From the NCBI GenBank assembly GCA_028287745.1, contig JAQBPB010000056.1:1-52346 (forward strand): a stretch of 52,346 bases of DNA. The letters are read 5' to 3'. Of the stretch, positions 8,168 to 16,720 are shown in pieces. The stretch comes from Chloroflexota bacterium. Its GTDB lineage: Bacteria; Chloroflexota; Chloroflexia; Chloroheliales; Chloroheliaceae. The notes below the pieces were generated by a model, which made no database searches, was not told the origin of the DNA, and saw nothing but the letters and a program-made list of their open reading frames with translations. The translations under genes were made by a program, and so were the position numbers. Each line of letters opens with the position of its first letter. Position 1 is the first letter of the stretch.

Positions 8168-9505
8168 ATGAAGGTAGCAGTAATTGGCGGCGGGTTGTTA
8201 GGTCTGAGCCTGGCCTATGAGATGACTAAACAGGCGGACGATATTCAGGTCCAGCTATTTGAGCGTTCGAACCAGCCGGGCGGAGTAGCCGGTTCCATGT
8301 CTTTTGGCGGGGCAGAAGTAGACCGTTTCTATCATTGTATTTTGAGTAGCGACAGCGACTTGCTCCAACTGATTGAAGAATTAGGCCTGCGCGACCAGGT
8401 CCGCTTCAAAGAAACCCGCATGGGTTTTTACCATAATGCGAAACTCTACCCGATGACCAAACCGCTGGAACTGTTGCGGTTCCCGCCTTTGCGGCTGGTT
8501 GACCGGCTGCGCCTGGCTTATACCATTCTACACAGCCGCCTATTTATTAAGAACTGGGCTCCGCTGGAGAAAAAGAGCGTTGAAAAATGGCTCATCGAGT
8601 TGGGCGGCCGCCGGACCTACAACTTGATCTGGAAACCTTTGCTTAATGCCAAGTTTGACGGCGGTTTTAACAATATCCCGGCGACCTATATCTGGTCGCG
8701 GATAGTCCGGGTTTCTTCGGCCAGTGATAAAAAATCCGGTAAAGAGCTTAGCGGCCATATCATCGGCGGCTATCAGGTCCTGGCCGAACGGCTGGTAAAA
8801 GCGATTGAGGCAGGCGGCGGGCAGGTCCATTTAGGGGCCAACATTAAAGAAATTGTAATTGAAAATAACCGGGCCTGCGGCCTGGCATTGGAAAATGGCT
8901 TTGAGGCTTTTGACTCCATAATTGTCACCACGCCCTCGCATATCTTTAGCCGGTTGATACCGGGAGCCAGCCAGGAATACCGCCAATCGCTGGAAACTAT
9001 TCCTTACCTGGGGATAGTTTGCCTCTTGCTGGGGCTGGACCGCTCGCTTACGCCCTATTACACCCTGAATATAACCGATACGGCGATACCCTTTACCGGC
9101 CTGATTGAAACGACTAATTTGATCAACCCGGAATTTGTGAACGGAAACCACCTGGTGTACCTGCCAAAATATATTTTGCCTGAAAACCCGCTGGCCCGGA
9201 TGCCCGACAGCCAGGTAAAAGAGGTCTTTTTAGCCGACCTGAAAAAAATGTTTCCTGATTTTGATGAAAAGTGGGTGGCCGAAGCCCGGGTGATGCGAGA
9301 GCGTTTCGTGGAACCGCTGCACAATATCCAGGGAACCTGGCAGACCCCACAAGTTGTCACACCTGTGGGAAATCTTTCCCTGGCTAATACCGCCCAGATC
9401 TGGCCGGAACTGACCAATGGACAGTCTGTCACGACCTACGGGCGCATGATTGCCCGCAAATTAGCCCGGACTTACAAAGAGGAGAACCAATTTTTAAATG
9501 TTTAA
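8168..9505 (+). CDS. NAD(P)/FAD-dependent oxidoreductase (amine oxidase / protoporphyrinogen-oxidase-like)
   Basis: Flavoprotein of 445 residues. The N terminus KVAVIGGGLLGLSLAYEM is a dinucleotide-binding beta-alpha-beta unit, followed by the FAD ribityl/acidic strand QLFERSNQPGGVAGS and the DRFYHCI segment. A second FAD contact is at the C terminus (LANTAQIWPEL). I chose ATG 8168, which has GGGGAAAA immediately upstream, over ATG 8147, which has none; this start also puts the GxGxxG motif at the usual distance from Met1. Homologues near polysaccharide genes are often annotated as UDP-galactopyranose-mutase-like or protoporphyrinogen-oxidase-like proteins; the substrate is unknown. It stands alone, with hairpin-containing DNA upstream and a long AT-rich stretch downstream. 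It is a second such flavoprotein in this window (see 37397-38815), though the two differ clearly. Confidence 0.85.
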   Translation: MKVAVIGGGLLGLSLAYEMTKQADDIQVQLFERSNQPGGVAGSMSFGGAEVDRFYHCILSSDSDLLQLIEELGLRDQVRFKETRMGFYHNAKLYPMTKPLELLRFPPLRLVDRLRLAYTILHSRLFIKNWAPLEKKSVEKWLIELGGRRTYNLIWKPLLNAKFDGGFNNIPATYIWSRIVRVSSASDKKSGKELSGHIIGGYQVLAERLVKAIEAGGGQVHLGANIKEIVIENNRACGLALENGFEAFDSIIVTTPSHIFSRLIPGASQEYRQSLETIPYLGIVCLLLGLDRSLTPYYTLNITDTAIPFTGLIETTNLINPEFVNGNHLVYLPKYILPENPLARMPDSQVKEVFLADLKKMFPDFDEKWVAEARVMRERFVEPLHNIQGTWQTPQVVTPVGNLSLANTAQIWPELTNGQSVTTYGRMIARKLARTYKEENQFLNV

Positions 9506-9903
9506 AAACTTTAACATGGGCCATTTATTACTAATTTTTAAGCTTTAATGAATTTAGTTTATTCAATTTTCCTGATATGGAAATAAATAACACTTTTGTT
9601 ATGAATAATAAAATTATATTATAAATTCAAAATAATAAGTGCTGCCGGAAAATTCAGGCTAACTCGTTATTTTAGCGGCCTTAAAGCGGATACCTAAAGG
9701 ACAAACAATCTTCCCACTGCCGGGTTAACAGCCTCAAACCTGGTTTTTTTCGTGCCTCTCCAACCTTAAGACACACCTTAAATGTTAATTAATTAATATA
9801 TTCAAATACAGATATAGCCCACTTGCAAAATAAACGATTCTAAAGTAAGATACGTTCGACCTGATTATGGGCACAATCTGCTAACAAGCATACCACCTCA
9901 TAT

Positions 9904-9929
9904 TTGACTAATTGTCTTGACTAATTGTC
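9904..9929. repeat. Tandem 13-bp direct repeat (2 copies)
   Basis: The unit TTGACTAATTGTC occurs twice head to tail without spacer. Each copy begins with a TTGAC that resembles a -35 hexamer, so the duplication may affect promoter activity. Confidence 0.6.
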
Positions 9930-9973
9930 TTATTGTAGGTTATCCAGGTTGATTATTATTAATTTAATATACG

Positions 9974-10006
9974 GCTCATAACAGGTTCGGTACTGCTCAT
10001 AACAGG
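9974..10006. promoter_or_regulatory. Direct-repeat operator candidate (GCTCATAACAGG x2)
   Basis: GCTCATAACAGG occurs exactly twice, at 9974-9985 and 9995-10006. The 21-bp period is two turns of B-DNA, placing both copies on the same helical face as expected for a transcription-factor site. It lies ~320 bp before the secreted protein start. The cognate regulator is unknown. Confidence 0.4.
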
Positions 10007-10073
10007 CCACGCAGGCTAATAATTTGGGTTGCTCTAAATTACCGGTAAATTTCAATCTTGCCAGGAAGGTAAC

Positions 10074-10170
10074 ATACTTTTAAGTATTCCGGTAGAGTAC
10101 CTCAGAATTGAGGGGTTTTTCGGGTTAGCTCAATTTAAGTACTTTTAATAAACCTGAGCTTGTTAAAAGT
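10074..10170. promoter_or_regulatory. ACTTTTAA motif cluster with palindromes
   Basis: ATACTTTTAAGTAT (10074-10087) is a 6+2+6 palindrome containing ACTTTTAA. The same octamer recurs at 10141-10148 and as its inverse TTAAAAGT at 10163-10170, separated by 14 nt. Such iteration within 100 bp upstream of a gene suggests regulator binding or folding of the leader. Confidence 0.35.
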
Positions 10171-10324
10171 CGTTGAAATAATTTGAGAAACCATAGCTAT
10201 AGGCAATCGGAAAAGGAGGGTGAGATCAAAGTGCATTCCGTAGTTTTTGATTACTCTTACCTTAAGTCAAATAGTAACGGGCAGTTCTTTTCCTATTGCT
10301 ATAGATTCAGGTCGAGGAGTTTTG

Positions 10325-11980
10325 ATGATTAAACGAAAGGTTATGCTAGTAGCTGTAGCCATCGCTGGTTTCCTTTTTGTAGGGCTTAGCATCGCGGCCG
10401 GTGCCGCAAATATGAACCTGGCCCCGGTAAACCTGGCTAATGGCGATACTATTACCATAAATTGTCCGGGAGGCGCTAACACCGTTTCCGGGCAAAATTC
10501 CGCCAGTACTTTACTCGCGTGTGCTGTTGCGGCCACGGCGACAGCCGTACCACCGACCGCGACAGCCGTACCACCAACCGCGACAGCCGTACCACCGACA
10601 GCTACCAAGGCCCCGGCAGCCGGTCCTGTTCAGCCGGGCCAGGCTCCTAACGGTAACTCGATGGCGATGGGTTTGTGGAACCCCAATCCCAAGTATGACA
10701 ATTGCTACAACGCCAATGGCTCAATCAATGCCGAAGCAACTTCACGCATCAAACAGCTGCATGCTAGTTTCAGCGTAGTCGGGCCGGATGGTAAACTGTA
10801 TCCTACCTGGCACCCGCCGGTGGTCACAGACCCTACAACCGGGGCTTCTTGCCGGTTTGGGCACGAACACGGCAAAGATCCTAGCAATTTTCCAAATTAC
10901 AACGAAATCAAGGAATTCTATGCCTACAACGGCGATGTAGCCAATAGCGGCATTCCATTTGGCTATGTCAATGATCAATTGGACATCTGGACGGCGGCTA
11001 ACAATAGCCCCATCAGCATGCGCCATGAAGACCATGTCGGTAACAAGATAGAATGGGAAGTTAACGTCCCGGTCAGTATGAGTAACCCGAATAACATAGG
11101 TGTGAAGACTCCCACCGGCGTTAATTGCAACTACTTATCGGCCGTCCACCAGGGGACCAGCACCCATGATGCCTTCCAGAACAACCTTCACGGCGTGTTC
11201 TATATGGCAAAGTGCAGTGACGGTCAGAACCTGAAGCTAAACAAACTGGTCAAATTCGGGCAAGCCGGCCAGTTCACCCGCGTGTGTGATGCCGTGGGGG
11301 ACCGGACAACCGTCATCAATACCGGTTTCAGCTACAGCAACCCGGCTTACCCCGGCACACCCAGGGATGGCCTCCGGAATATCACCGACCGGAGCTGCGT
11401 AATCGATCATTTCCTTGTGCCAAACGGTAAATGGTCCATGAACTTCTATGAAGCGTGGCCCGGCAACATGAATATTACCGGCAAGCAGGGCCAGGAACTG
11501 GTCCGGGGCGTGGATTTGCTCTTCGACGTGGAGAACGCCGTCCGCTACTACTCGCCCGGTAAGACCCATCCCGAACTGGCTGACGGCAGCAAATACAGCG
11601 ATGCGGCCTTCAGTATGGAACTTTGCTACGAAGTCCTACCCAACGGCAACCGCGCTCGTGGCGGTGAGTGTGAAGCTGCCACCAAATCCGGTACAATCAA
11701 AGATATCACCTGGGACGACCCGCGTTCGGGCTTTAAGGGCACCAATCGCGGCCTCTACTTCAAGCCGGGTGATGTCAAGAACTCGGCCGGGCCTCTCGTG
11801 TGGTACACCGATCCTTTCGGTGAAAATGCCAGCACCACGCCTTTCCCGGGCTCGATCAAGCAGATCATCGGACAGCGCGATATAAACTACGGGCAGAAAT
11901 ACGGTGGAGGCAACACCTTCACTGTGCCTGAAGTTATAAACCGCTCTTATGACAATCCGACCGTCCATGCCCCGAACTAA
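10325..11980 (+). CDS. Secreted His/Cys-rich protein of unrecognised family
   Basis: 552 residues from ATG 10325, which has GAGGAG at a good distance; the frame stays open to 10247 but that start has no ribosome-binding site and would precede the signal peptide with 26 odd residues. Residues 1-~28 form a signal peptide (VMLVAVAIAGFLFVGLSIAAG, shown here only in part as a hydrophobic stretch, then AAG). A Thr/Pro linker follows (three ATAVPPT units). The mature domain (~110-552) has about eight cysteines, suggesting disulfides, and several His clusters: RFGHEHGKD, SMRHEDHVG and AVHQGTSTHD. These could bind metal, and the next gene encodes a copper-type CopC-CopD fusion, so a periplasmic or surface metal role is possible but inferred. 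A strong terminator follows the gene, so it is probably its own transcription unit. I do not recognise the family. Confidence 0.85.
   Translation: MIKRKVMLVAVAIAGFLFVGLSIAAGAANMNLAPVNLANGDTITINCPGGANTVSGQNSASTLLACAVAATATAVPPTATAVPPTATAVPPTATKAPAAGPVQPGQAPNGNSMAMGLWNPNPKYDNCYNANGSINAEATSRIKQLHASFSVVGPDGKLYPTWHPPVVTDPTTGASCRFGHEHGKDPSNFPNYNEIKEFYAYNGDVANSGIPFGYVNDQLDIWTAANNSPISMRHEDHVGNKIEWEVNVPVSMSNPNNIGVKTPTGVNCNYLSAVHQGTSTHDAFQNNLHGVFYMAKCSDGQNLKLNKLVKFGQAGQFTRVCDAVGDRTTVINTGFSYSNPAYPGTPRDGLRNITDRSCVIDHFLVPNGKWSMNFYEAWPGNMNITGKQGQELVRGVDLLFDVENAVRYYSPGKTHPELADGSKYSDAAFSMELCYEVLPNGNRARGGECEAATKSGTIKDITWDDPRSGFKGTNRGLYFKPGDVKNSAGPLVWYTDPFGENASTTPFPGSIKQIIGQRDINYGQKYGGGNTFTVPEVINRSYDNPTVHAPN
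10538..10600 (+). repeat. In-frame 21-bp tandem repeat (3 units)
   Basis: Three near-identical 21-bp units, each starting GCGACAGCCGTACCACC, encode the TATAVPP linker of the secreted protein. Because units are a multiple of three, copy number can change without frameshift, so linker length may vary between strains. Confidence 0.8.
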
Positions 11981-12013
11981 ATCAGCGTGATTTAGCAAAA
12001 GGTATCAGGCTTA

Positions 12014-12065
12014 TAATCCCAGCCGGGGCTTACCAGAAATAAGCCCCGGCTGGGATTATTTATTT
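12014..12065 (+). terminator. Rho-independent terminator after the secreted protein gene
   Basis: Perfect 19-bp stem (12014-12032 with 12040-12058) containing CCCAGCCGGGGC, a 7-nt loop CCAGAAA, and a T-rich tail TTTATTTA. It begins 33 nt after the stop codon and separates this gene from copCD. The stem is unusually long and fully paired. Confidence 0.9.
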
Positions 12066-12111
12066 AAGAAACGGGTTGGCGAATGGTTGGAAGGTCAGGA
12101 GGTACAGGACC

Positions 12112-13971
12112 ATGCCTCAACTAAGATTCATTACAGCCATTGGCTGCCAATCCAGGGCCAATCTGAAGTGGCGGTTATTAGTGGTGGGCGTGGTAACTGG
12201 TATTATGCTGGCCCTGGTCAGCCCAGCAGCCACAGTCAGGGCCCACGCCGGTTATGAACGCAGCGACCCTGCGGCAAACGCTCACTTGCCCGCCGGGCAG
12301 CCGCCCCAGCAAGTGCAGGTGTGGTTTGGCGAAACCGTGGAAGGCCACTTCAGTGAATTATCGGTAGTAAACAGCACCAATGCCAGGGTGGATACAGGGG
12401 CAAGCCATGTAGCTGCCAGCGAACCCAATGCGCTGGTGGTCGCGCTTAGACCGGGCCTGCCGGACGGTACATATACCGTTAACTACCGGAGTACTTCGGC
12501 GGATGACGGCCACGTGACCAGGGGCGGGTTTAGCTTTACGGTTGGAACCGGGACCGGGGCAAGCCTGCCGCTGAGAGCGGCCGAAGAAGTAGCAAGCAGC
12601 GCCGCAAATCTTAATTTCTGGGTTATCAGCTTGCGCTGGCTTAACTATTTGATGGCCGCAATTCTGTTGGGTGGTTTTGGTTTCGCCTTACTGGTCTGGC
12701 GGCCCACGGCCGGAAGCTTAGCCGCCGTGACCGGAAAAGAACCGGCTAATGCCAGGATGAATGAGTTTGAGGTGGCTTATGGCCTGGGCTTGCGCCAGAT
12801 TCGGAGGCTGGCCTGGGTCGCTTTGGGGGGCCTCTTGCTAAGCTGGGTTGGCTGGGTAGTGTATCAGACCTGTACGCTATCGGGGCAAGACCTGGGCCAA
12901 CTGGCTGGTTTAACTCCGGCCAGCACTAGCGGGGGAGGACCGAAGGCTTTACTCGACTTTTTGTTTACCACGCGCTACGGCATTATATGGATGGCCCGGC
13001 TGGGCTTGATGTTCTTCCTGTTCGATGCGCTGGTCTTGCTGCTGCCGGATAAGACCGAGCTTACCTCCGAAAAAACCGTTGCTGGCACCGCCACTACCAC
13101 CCAGGAGCCTCTTGAAGTAGAGGCAGCTTCCACCCGGGCAGCCGGTCAAGCGCAATCCGCTACCTTACTGGCCGCCGAACCGGCCGGAATCTCGCTGTCC
13201 CGGCGAAAGCGCCAGGTCCGGTTATACGTGCGAAGCACCGCCGAGCGAACTAAATGGTGGTGGAGCGTGAGTATCCTGAGCGCCGGTATTTTGCTCACAC
13301 ATAGTCTAACCTCCCACGCGGCCTCCCAACAATCCTTTAACTGGCTTACCATTATAGTTGACTGGGTCCACCTGCTAGCAACCTCTATCTGGGTGGGCGG
13401 CCTGATAGCCCTGGCGGCAGTTTTGCTGGTGGCGCTCCCGGCAGTCCCGCCAGGAACCGGCGACCGCACCCGCCTGCTGGCTGTGCTGGTACCGGCCTTT
13501 TCGCGGGTAGCCCTCATCGCGGTGGCAACCCTGGTTTTAACCGGCACGCTCAACGCCGTCACCCAGCTTACCGGCCCGGGCCAGTTGTTTACTACCCCTT
13601 ACGGGCAGAGCCTGAGTGTGAAAATTATATTACTGGTGATGCTGCTGGGCCTGGGAGCTTATAATCTACTGGTGGCAGGCAAGCGAATACAAACTCTGGC
13701 GGCTAAAAATAGCGCCTTCCAAAAAGAAGCGGATATTAAGGCCACGAACCGGTTGAGCCTTACTTTCCGGCGGACGGTCCTGCTGGAAATAGGACTGGCC
13801 GCCCTGGTCTTGCTGGCGGCCGCTTTCCTGACCAGTAACCCGCCTCCCCGGAGCTTAAACCGGCCGGTTGGCATGGCCGCCCCGCAAGTCCATGAGCAAG
13901 CTATGGAGTTGGAGCGCGATTTGGTCCCAATCGTAGTAGATTTCCGTCAGCCGCCGCGCGCTGGCAGTTAG
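12112..13971 (+). CDS. CopC-CopD fusion, copper-resistance-type membrane protein
   Basis: 619 residues from ATG 12112, which follows AGGAGG at 9 nt; an upstream in-frame TTG (12076) lacks a site. A signal peptide/anchor ends in VRAHAGYERSDPAAN, so the mature CopC domain begins near the His that binds Cu in CopC; the second family His is in DDGHVTRGGFSF. A CopD module follows with about eight membrane helices; helices near residues 420-450 contain HSLTSHAAS and DWVHLLATSIWVGGL, typical of CopD. A ~90-residue hydrophilic loop (~330-400) lies in the middle. The family is linked to copper uptake or tolerance across the envelope. The last 39 codons overlap the 3' end of the convergent glycosyltransferase gene, and the tail after SNPPPRS has no family resemblance, which suggests the C terminus was rearranged. 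Confidence 0.88.
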   Translation: MPQLRFITAIGCQSRANLKWRLLVVGVVTGIMLALVSPAATVRAHAGYERSDPAANAHLPAGQPPQQVQVWFGETVEGHFSELSVVNSTNARVDTGASHVAASEPNALVVALRPGLPDGTYTVNYRSTSADDGHVTRGGFSFTVGTGTGASLPLRAAEEVASSAANLNFWVISLRWLNYLMAAILLGGFGFALLVWRPTAGSLAAVTGKEPANARMNEFEVAYGLGLRQIRRLAWVALGGLLLSWVGWVVYQTCTLSGQDLGQLAGLTPASTSGGGPKALLDFLFTTRYGIIWMARLGLMFFLFDALVLLLPDKTELTSEKTVAGTATTTQEPLEVEAASTRAAGQAQSATLLAAEPAGISLSRRKRQVRLYVRSTAERTKWWWSVSILSAGILLTHSLTSHAASQQSFNWLTIIVDWVHLLATSIWVGGLIALAAVLLVALPAVPPGTGDRTRLLAVLVPAFSRVALIAVATLVLTGTLNAVTQLTGPGQLFTTPYGQSLSVKIILLVMLLGLGAYNLLVAGKRIQTLAAKNSAFQKEADIKATNRLSLTFRRTVLLEIGLAALVLLAAAFLTSNPPPRSLNRPVGMAAPQVHEQAMELERDLVPIVVDFRQPPRAGS

Positions 13972-15090
13972 CCGCGCGGCCAGGGCCGGTTGATTTATTA
14001 GCCGGAGGACCGACCGGGCAAACTCGGCCGGTTCATCGGCTAGCAGCAGGTGCTGGCCGGATTGAGCCGCCAACCCTTCCGCCCCTTTGGTGGTCGCGAT
14101 GACCGGCGTACCCAGGGCGAAAGCTTCCAGGATTTTGAGCCTGGTCCCGCCGCCCTGGCGTAAAGGCACGATACAGGCCCGGCTGGAAGCTACTATTGGG
14201 CGAATATCCTCCACATAGCCGGTAAATATAACCCCTTCCAGCCGGGCCGCCTGGCCCTGGACCAGTTTCAAGCGGTCCAGGTTTTCACAGCGGCCGGTGA
14301 TTAAAACTTCCAGCTCAGGCTCTTGCTGGCGCAGCAGCGGGAATATTTCATTTAGAAAAAAGTGCATCGCCTCGTAATTGAGATTAAAGGTTAAAGCCCC
14401 ATTGAAAATGAGCCGTTTGGGACGACTTTCAACCTGGTAAGGCCGGAAAGTGTAACCCTTAAGGTCGGCCCCGTTGGGTAAGACCGTAACTTTGTCCCGG
14501 CCCACCAGGTCACCGGCAAGGTTGTACTCTTTTTCCGATACTACCGTAACCGACTGGTAATGGCGGGCGATTTCGCGGACGTAAGCGGACATCTTTAACC
14601 AGGTCAGGCCGTTACGCAGGCGGTTTTTGTAGGACGCTGCCTGGCTGAATTGCTCATAAAGTTTGGCAAGTTCGAGGCCTTCCAGAAGGGCCGGTATCCC
14701 GTATTTTTTAGCTACTATCCCATAACAGGCCATATCTATTTCACTGGCTACCAGGGTCTCAAATTCCTGGTATACCAGGCTGGCTTCGACCAACCGGGCC
14801 ATTTCAGGTTGATAGGTGGTTATGGCCCAACGTGGTTTGGGTGAGAAGAACGCCAGGCGACTTTGCCAGCTGCCGGGTTGAAAGGGCTTATAAAGTACCG
14901 CTTCCAGGCTGGTACAAAATTGGCCGGCGTTTTGCCGGGCCAGGTGCAGCTCATCGCCTGGCTCATAAAAGGTAATCAGATGCACCCGGTGGCCCTGCTG
15001 GAGCAACCGCTTGAGCAAATTAAAGATACGCAGCCTGGCCCCGTTATTGGCCGGGTAAGGCAGCCAGCGAGATAAAAAAAGTATGTTCAT
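13855..15090 (-). CDS. GT4-family glycosyltransferase
   Basis: About 411 residues from ATG 15090 (MNILFLSRWLPYPANNGARL); the frame continues to TTG 15141 but homologues begin at this NILFLSRW strand. GT-B fold: N-terminal Rossmann domain opens with the glycine/asparagine loop PYPANNGARLR typical of the EpsH1/PEP-CTERM-associated sugar transferase group; the C-terminal domain has VLPNGADLKGY, RLIFNGALTF, the nucleotide-sugar region VPLRQGGGTRLKILEAFALGTPVIATTKGAEG, and a YDWDQIA end helix. It transfers a sugar from a nucleotide donor to a lipid-linked glycan in the cytoplasm; specificity unknown. It begins 16 nt after the GT-C gene upstream, so the two are co-transcribed. Its last 39 codons overlap the end of copCD on the other strand. 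Confidence 0.87.
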   Translation of the reverse strand: MNILFLSRWLPYPANNGARLRIFNLLKRLLQQGHRVHLITFYEPGDELHLARQNAGQFCTSLEAVLYKPFQPGSWQSRLAFFSPKPRWAITTYQPEMARLVEASLVYQEFETLVASEIDMACYGIVAKKYGIPALLEGLELAKLYEQFSQAASYKNRLRNGLTWLKMSAYVREIARHYQSVTVVSEKEYNLAGDLVGRDKVTVLPNGADLKGYTFRPYQVESRPKRLIFNGALTFNLNYEAMHFFLNEIFPLLRQQEPELEVLITGRCENLDRLKLVQGQAARLEGVIFTGYVEDIRPIVASSRACIVPLRQGGGTRLKILEAFALGTPVIATTKGAEGLAAQSGQHLLLADEPAEFARSVLRLINQPALAARLTASARRLTEIYYDWDQIALQLHSLLMDLRGGHANRPV

Positions 15091-15106
15091 GCCGGAGCTA
15101 ATGACC

Positions 15107-16720
15107 TCATCCAATTCGTTTGTACAGTTTGTAATCCCCAAAAGTAATTATTAACCGGTAGCGGCTATTTAGCAGTTGGGCCGGGTAAAGCTCGTTCCAG
15201 CGGCCGAATTGCCCTTCTATTAAATAGTCAGGGGTCAGCTTTTCGGGCTGGTAGACTCCGGCTAAGGACGGCCCGGTCCCTCCCAGCCATTTCAACCGCA
15301 CCGCTTTATCCAGTATTTCGGGCGGCGGGTAATGGTAGCGATGGCCGGTCAGGAAGCCCAGTTCCGACTCCCAGGTTTCGATGGTGGCCTGGCGGTCCAC
15401 CTGTTGATCCAGGTAAGCGGCCAGTTGTTGAGCGCTATCGTCTACTTTAAGGGTTTCCGGCACCTGGGAAATTAACCCCCCGGCGATCAATCCGGCCAGC
15501 AGCAGACCTGTGATTAGCTGCATTTTCGGCTGCCAGGACGGCCGCTTTAGCCAGGCGCTCGCCAGGCCCGGCAGGTCAAGCAGTAACTTGACCGTAAAAA
15601 TAGGGCACAGCAGCAGGGCCGGGAAAGCGTAACGGGGCCAGGCCACCGACGCTCCCAAAAACCAGCCGAACCAGACCAGGCAGAAAGTCAGGGGTAATAC
15701 CAGCCGGAAGCTTGCGGCGGTACGCTGGCGAGCCCGCCAGATGGCATAGATTAAACCGGGCGCGGCCAGCCCGAACAAAGCCTGGGGGCCGAGAAAGAAT
15801 TTCCAGGCGCTGGTCATACGTTCCAAAGAAAAGACAAAAGCCGACCCGCCCGAAGCGTTACGCAGCAGTTGGAAGTTGGTGGCAAAGTCGCTGCCGCCCA
15901 GGAAGAGCAAGATAACCAGGTACCAGCCGCCCAGACCACCTGCGGTTAAGGCGAAAGGTAGCGCGAAGGCGGTCCACTTCAAGCGGGCCTGCCGGTAGTA
16001 GAAGCGGTTAAGCAGCCAGGCCAGGGCCAGGGCTGGCGGCAGCAGCAAACCATAATTGCTTTTGGTGATTGCGGCCAGCCCGAAAAAAGCCCCGGCGGCG
16101 GTCCAGCCCGGCCAGGTTGGCCTGGCTCTCTCGCTGTTAACCAGCCAGACCAGCAACCCGGCCAGGAAGAAAGCGCTGGCGGGGATTTCGCCCAGGCCTT
16201 GCCGCCCCAGGTTGATGAAGGCAATACCCGGCGCAGCCAGCAACAGGAGCAAGGCCAGCCAGGCAACCGGGCCGGAACCTTCCAGTTTGCGCGCGTAAAA
16301 CCAGTACAACAAAGCCGCCCCGGCCAGGTAAAGTAGTATTACCAACCGGGCCTGCACCAATCCGACCCCAACCAATTTGAAAACCAGCGCAACCGGCAAA
16401 AGCAGGGTCGGGCCAACGCCAATGGTCGGTCCAAAATAGCGAAAGCCATCGGCACTCCATACCGCGTACTGTCCGTACTGGACCAGGGTCTTGGCAACCC
16501 GCAGGTGTTCGCCCTCGTCAAACCAGGGAGCCGGGCTGTAACCCAGGTTGTAGACCGCCAGACCAACCGCTACCAGTAATCCGGCTAACCGGCCCAGCCA
16601 GACCAGCCCGCCCACAGGGTGAGTGGGGGACTTATTAGCCTTATTATTATTAGCCTTATTATATGAAGGGCCTGTCTGGCCCACTGGTTTGGAACTTGAA
16701 ATTTTTGGCTCGGTTATCAT
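15107..16720 (-). CDS. GT-C / family-39-like membrane glycosyltransferase
   Basis: About 537 residues from ATG 16720 (MITEPKISSSK); the frame extends to 16783 without a good start. After an Asn/Lys-rich cytoplasmic N terminus (NKANNNKANKS) come about ten to twelve membrane helices. The first extracytoplasmic loop has APWFDEGEHLRVAKTL, the acidic motif of ArnT/PMT-type (GT39, PMT_2) enzymes, which use polyprenyl-phosphate sugars outside the membrane. Helices such as LLLLLLAAPGIAFINLGRQG with GEIPASAF are also typical. A ~110-residue soluble C-terminal domain follows the last helix. It is the first gene of a two-gene leftward unit with the GT4 downstream. Acceptor and donor are unknown. Confidence 0.8.
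   Translation of the reverse strand: MITEPKISSSKPVGQTGPSYNKANNNKANKSPTHPVGGLVWLGRLAGLLVAVGLAVYNLGYSPAPWFDEGEHLRVAKTLVQYGQYAVWSADGFRYFGPTIGVGPTLLLPVALVFKLVGVGLVQARLVILLYLAGAALLYWFYARKLEGSGPVAWLALLLLLAAPGIAFINLGRQGLGEIPASAFFLAGLLVWLVNSERARPTWPGWTAAGAFFGLAAITKSNYGLLLPPALALAWLLNRFYYRQARLKWTAFALPFALTAGGLGGWYLVILLFLGGSDFATNFQLLRNASGGSAFVFSLERMTSAWKFFLGPQALFGLAAPGLIYAIWRARQRTAASFRLVLPLTFCLVWFGWFLGASVAWPRYAFPALLLCPIFTVKLLLDLPGLASAWLKRPSWQPKMQLITGLLLAGLIAGGLISQVPETLKVDDSAQQLAAYLDQQVDRQATIETWESELGFLTGHRYHYPPPEILDKAVRLKWLGGTGPSLAGVYQPEKLTPDYLIEGQFGRWNELYPAQLLNSRYRLIITFGDYKLYKRIG

Larger units (their letters stand above)
9506..10324. other. AT-rich intergenic region, about 820 bp, rich in short repeats
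   Basis: No convincing ORF or RNA gene was found. The region is far more AT-rich than its neighbours and contains a 13-bp tandem duplication, a 12-bp direct repeat with 21-bp period, a 14-bp palindrome and an 8-bp inverted repeat, annotated separately. It is the likely promoter/regulatory region of the secreted protein gene at 10325, whose start is preceded by GAGGAG. Confidence 0.6.

Noticed and set aside
10247..10324. Upstream 26-codon extension of the secreted protein
   Set aside because: No ribosome-binding site; it would place extra residues before a proper signal peptide, and GAGGAG precedes ATG 10325.
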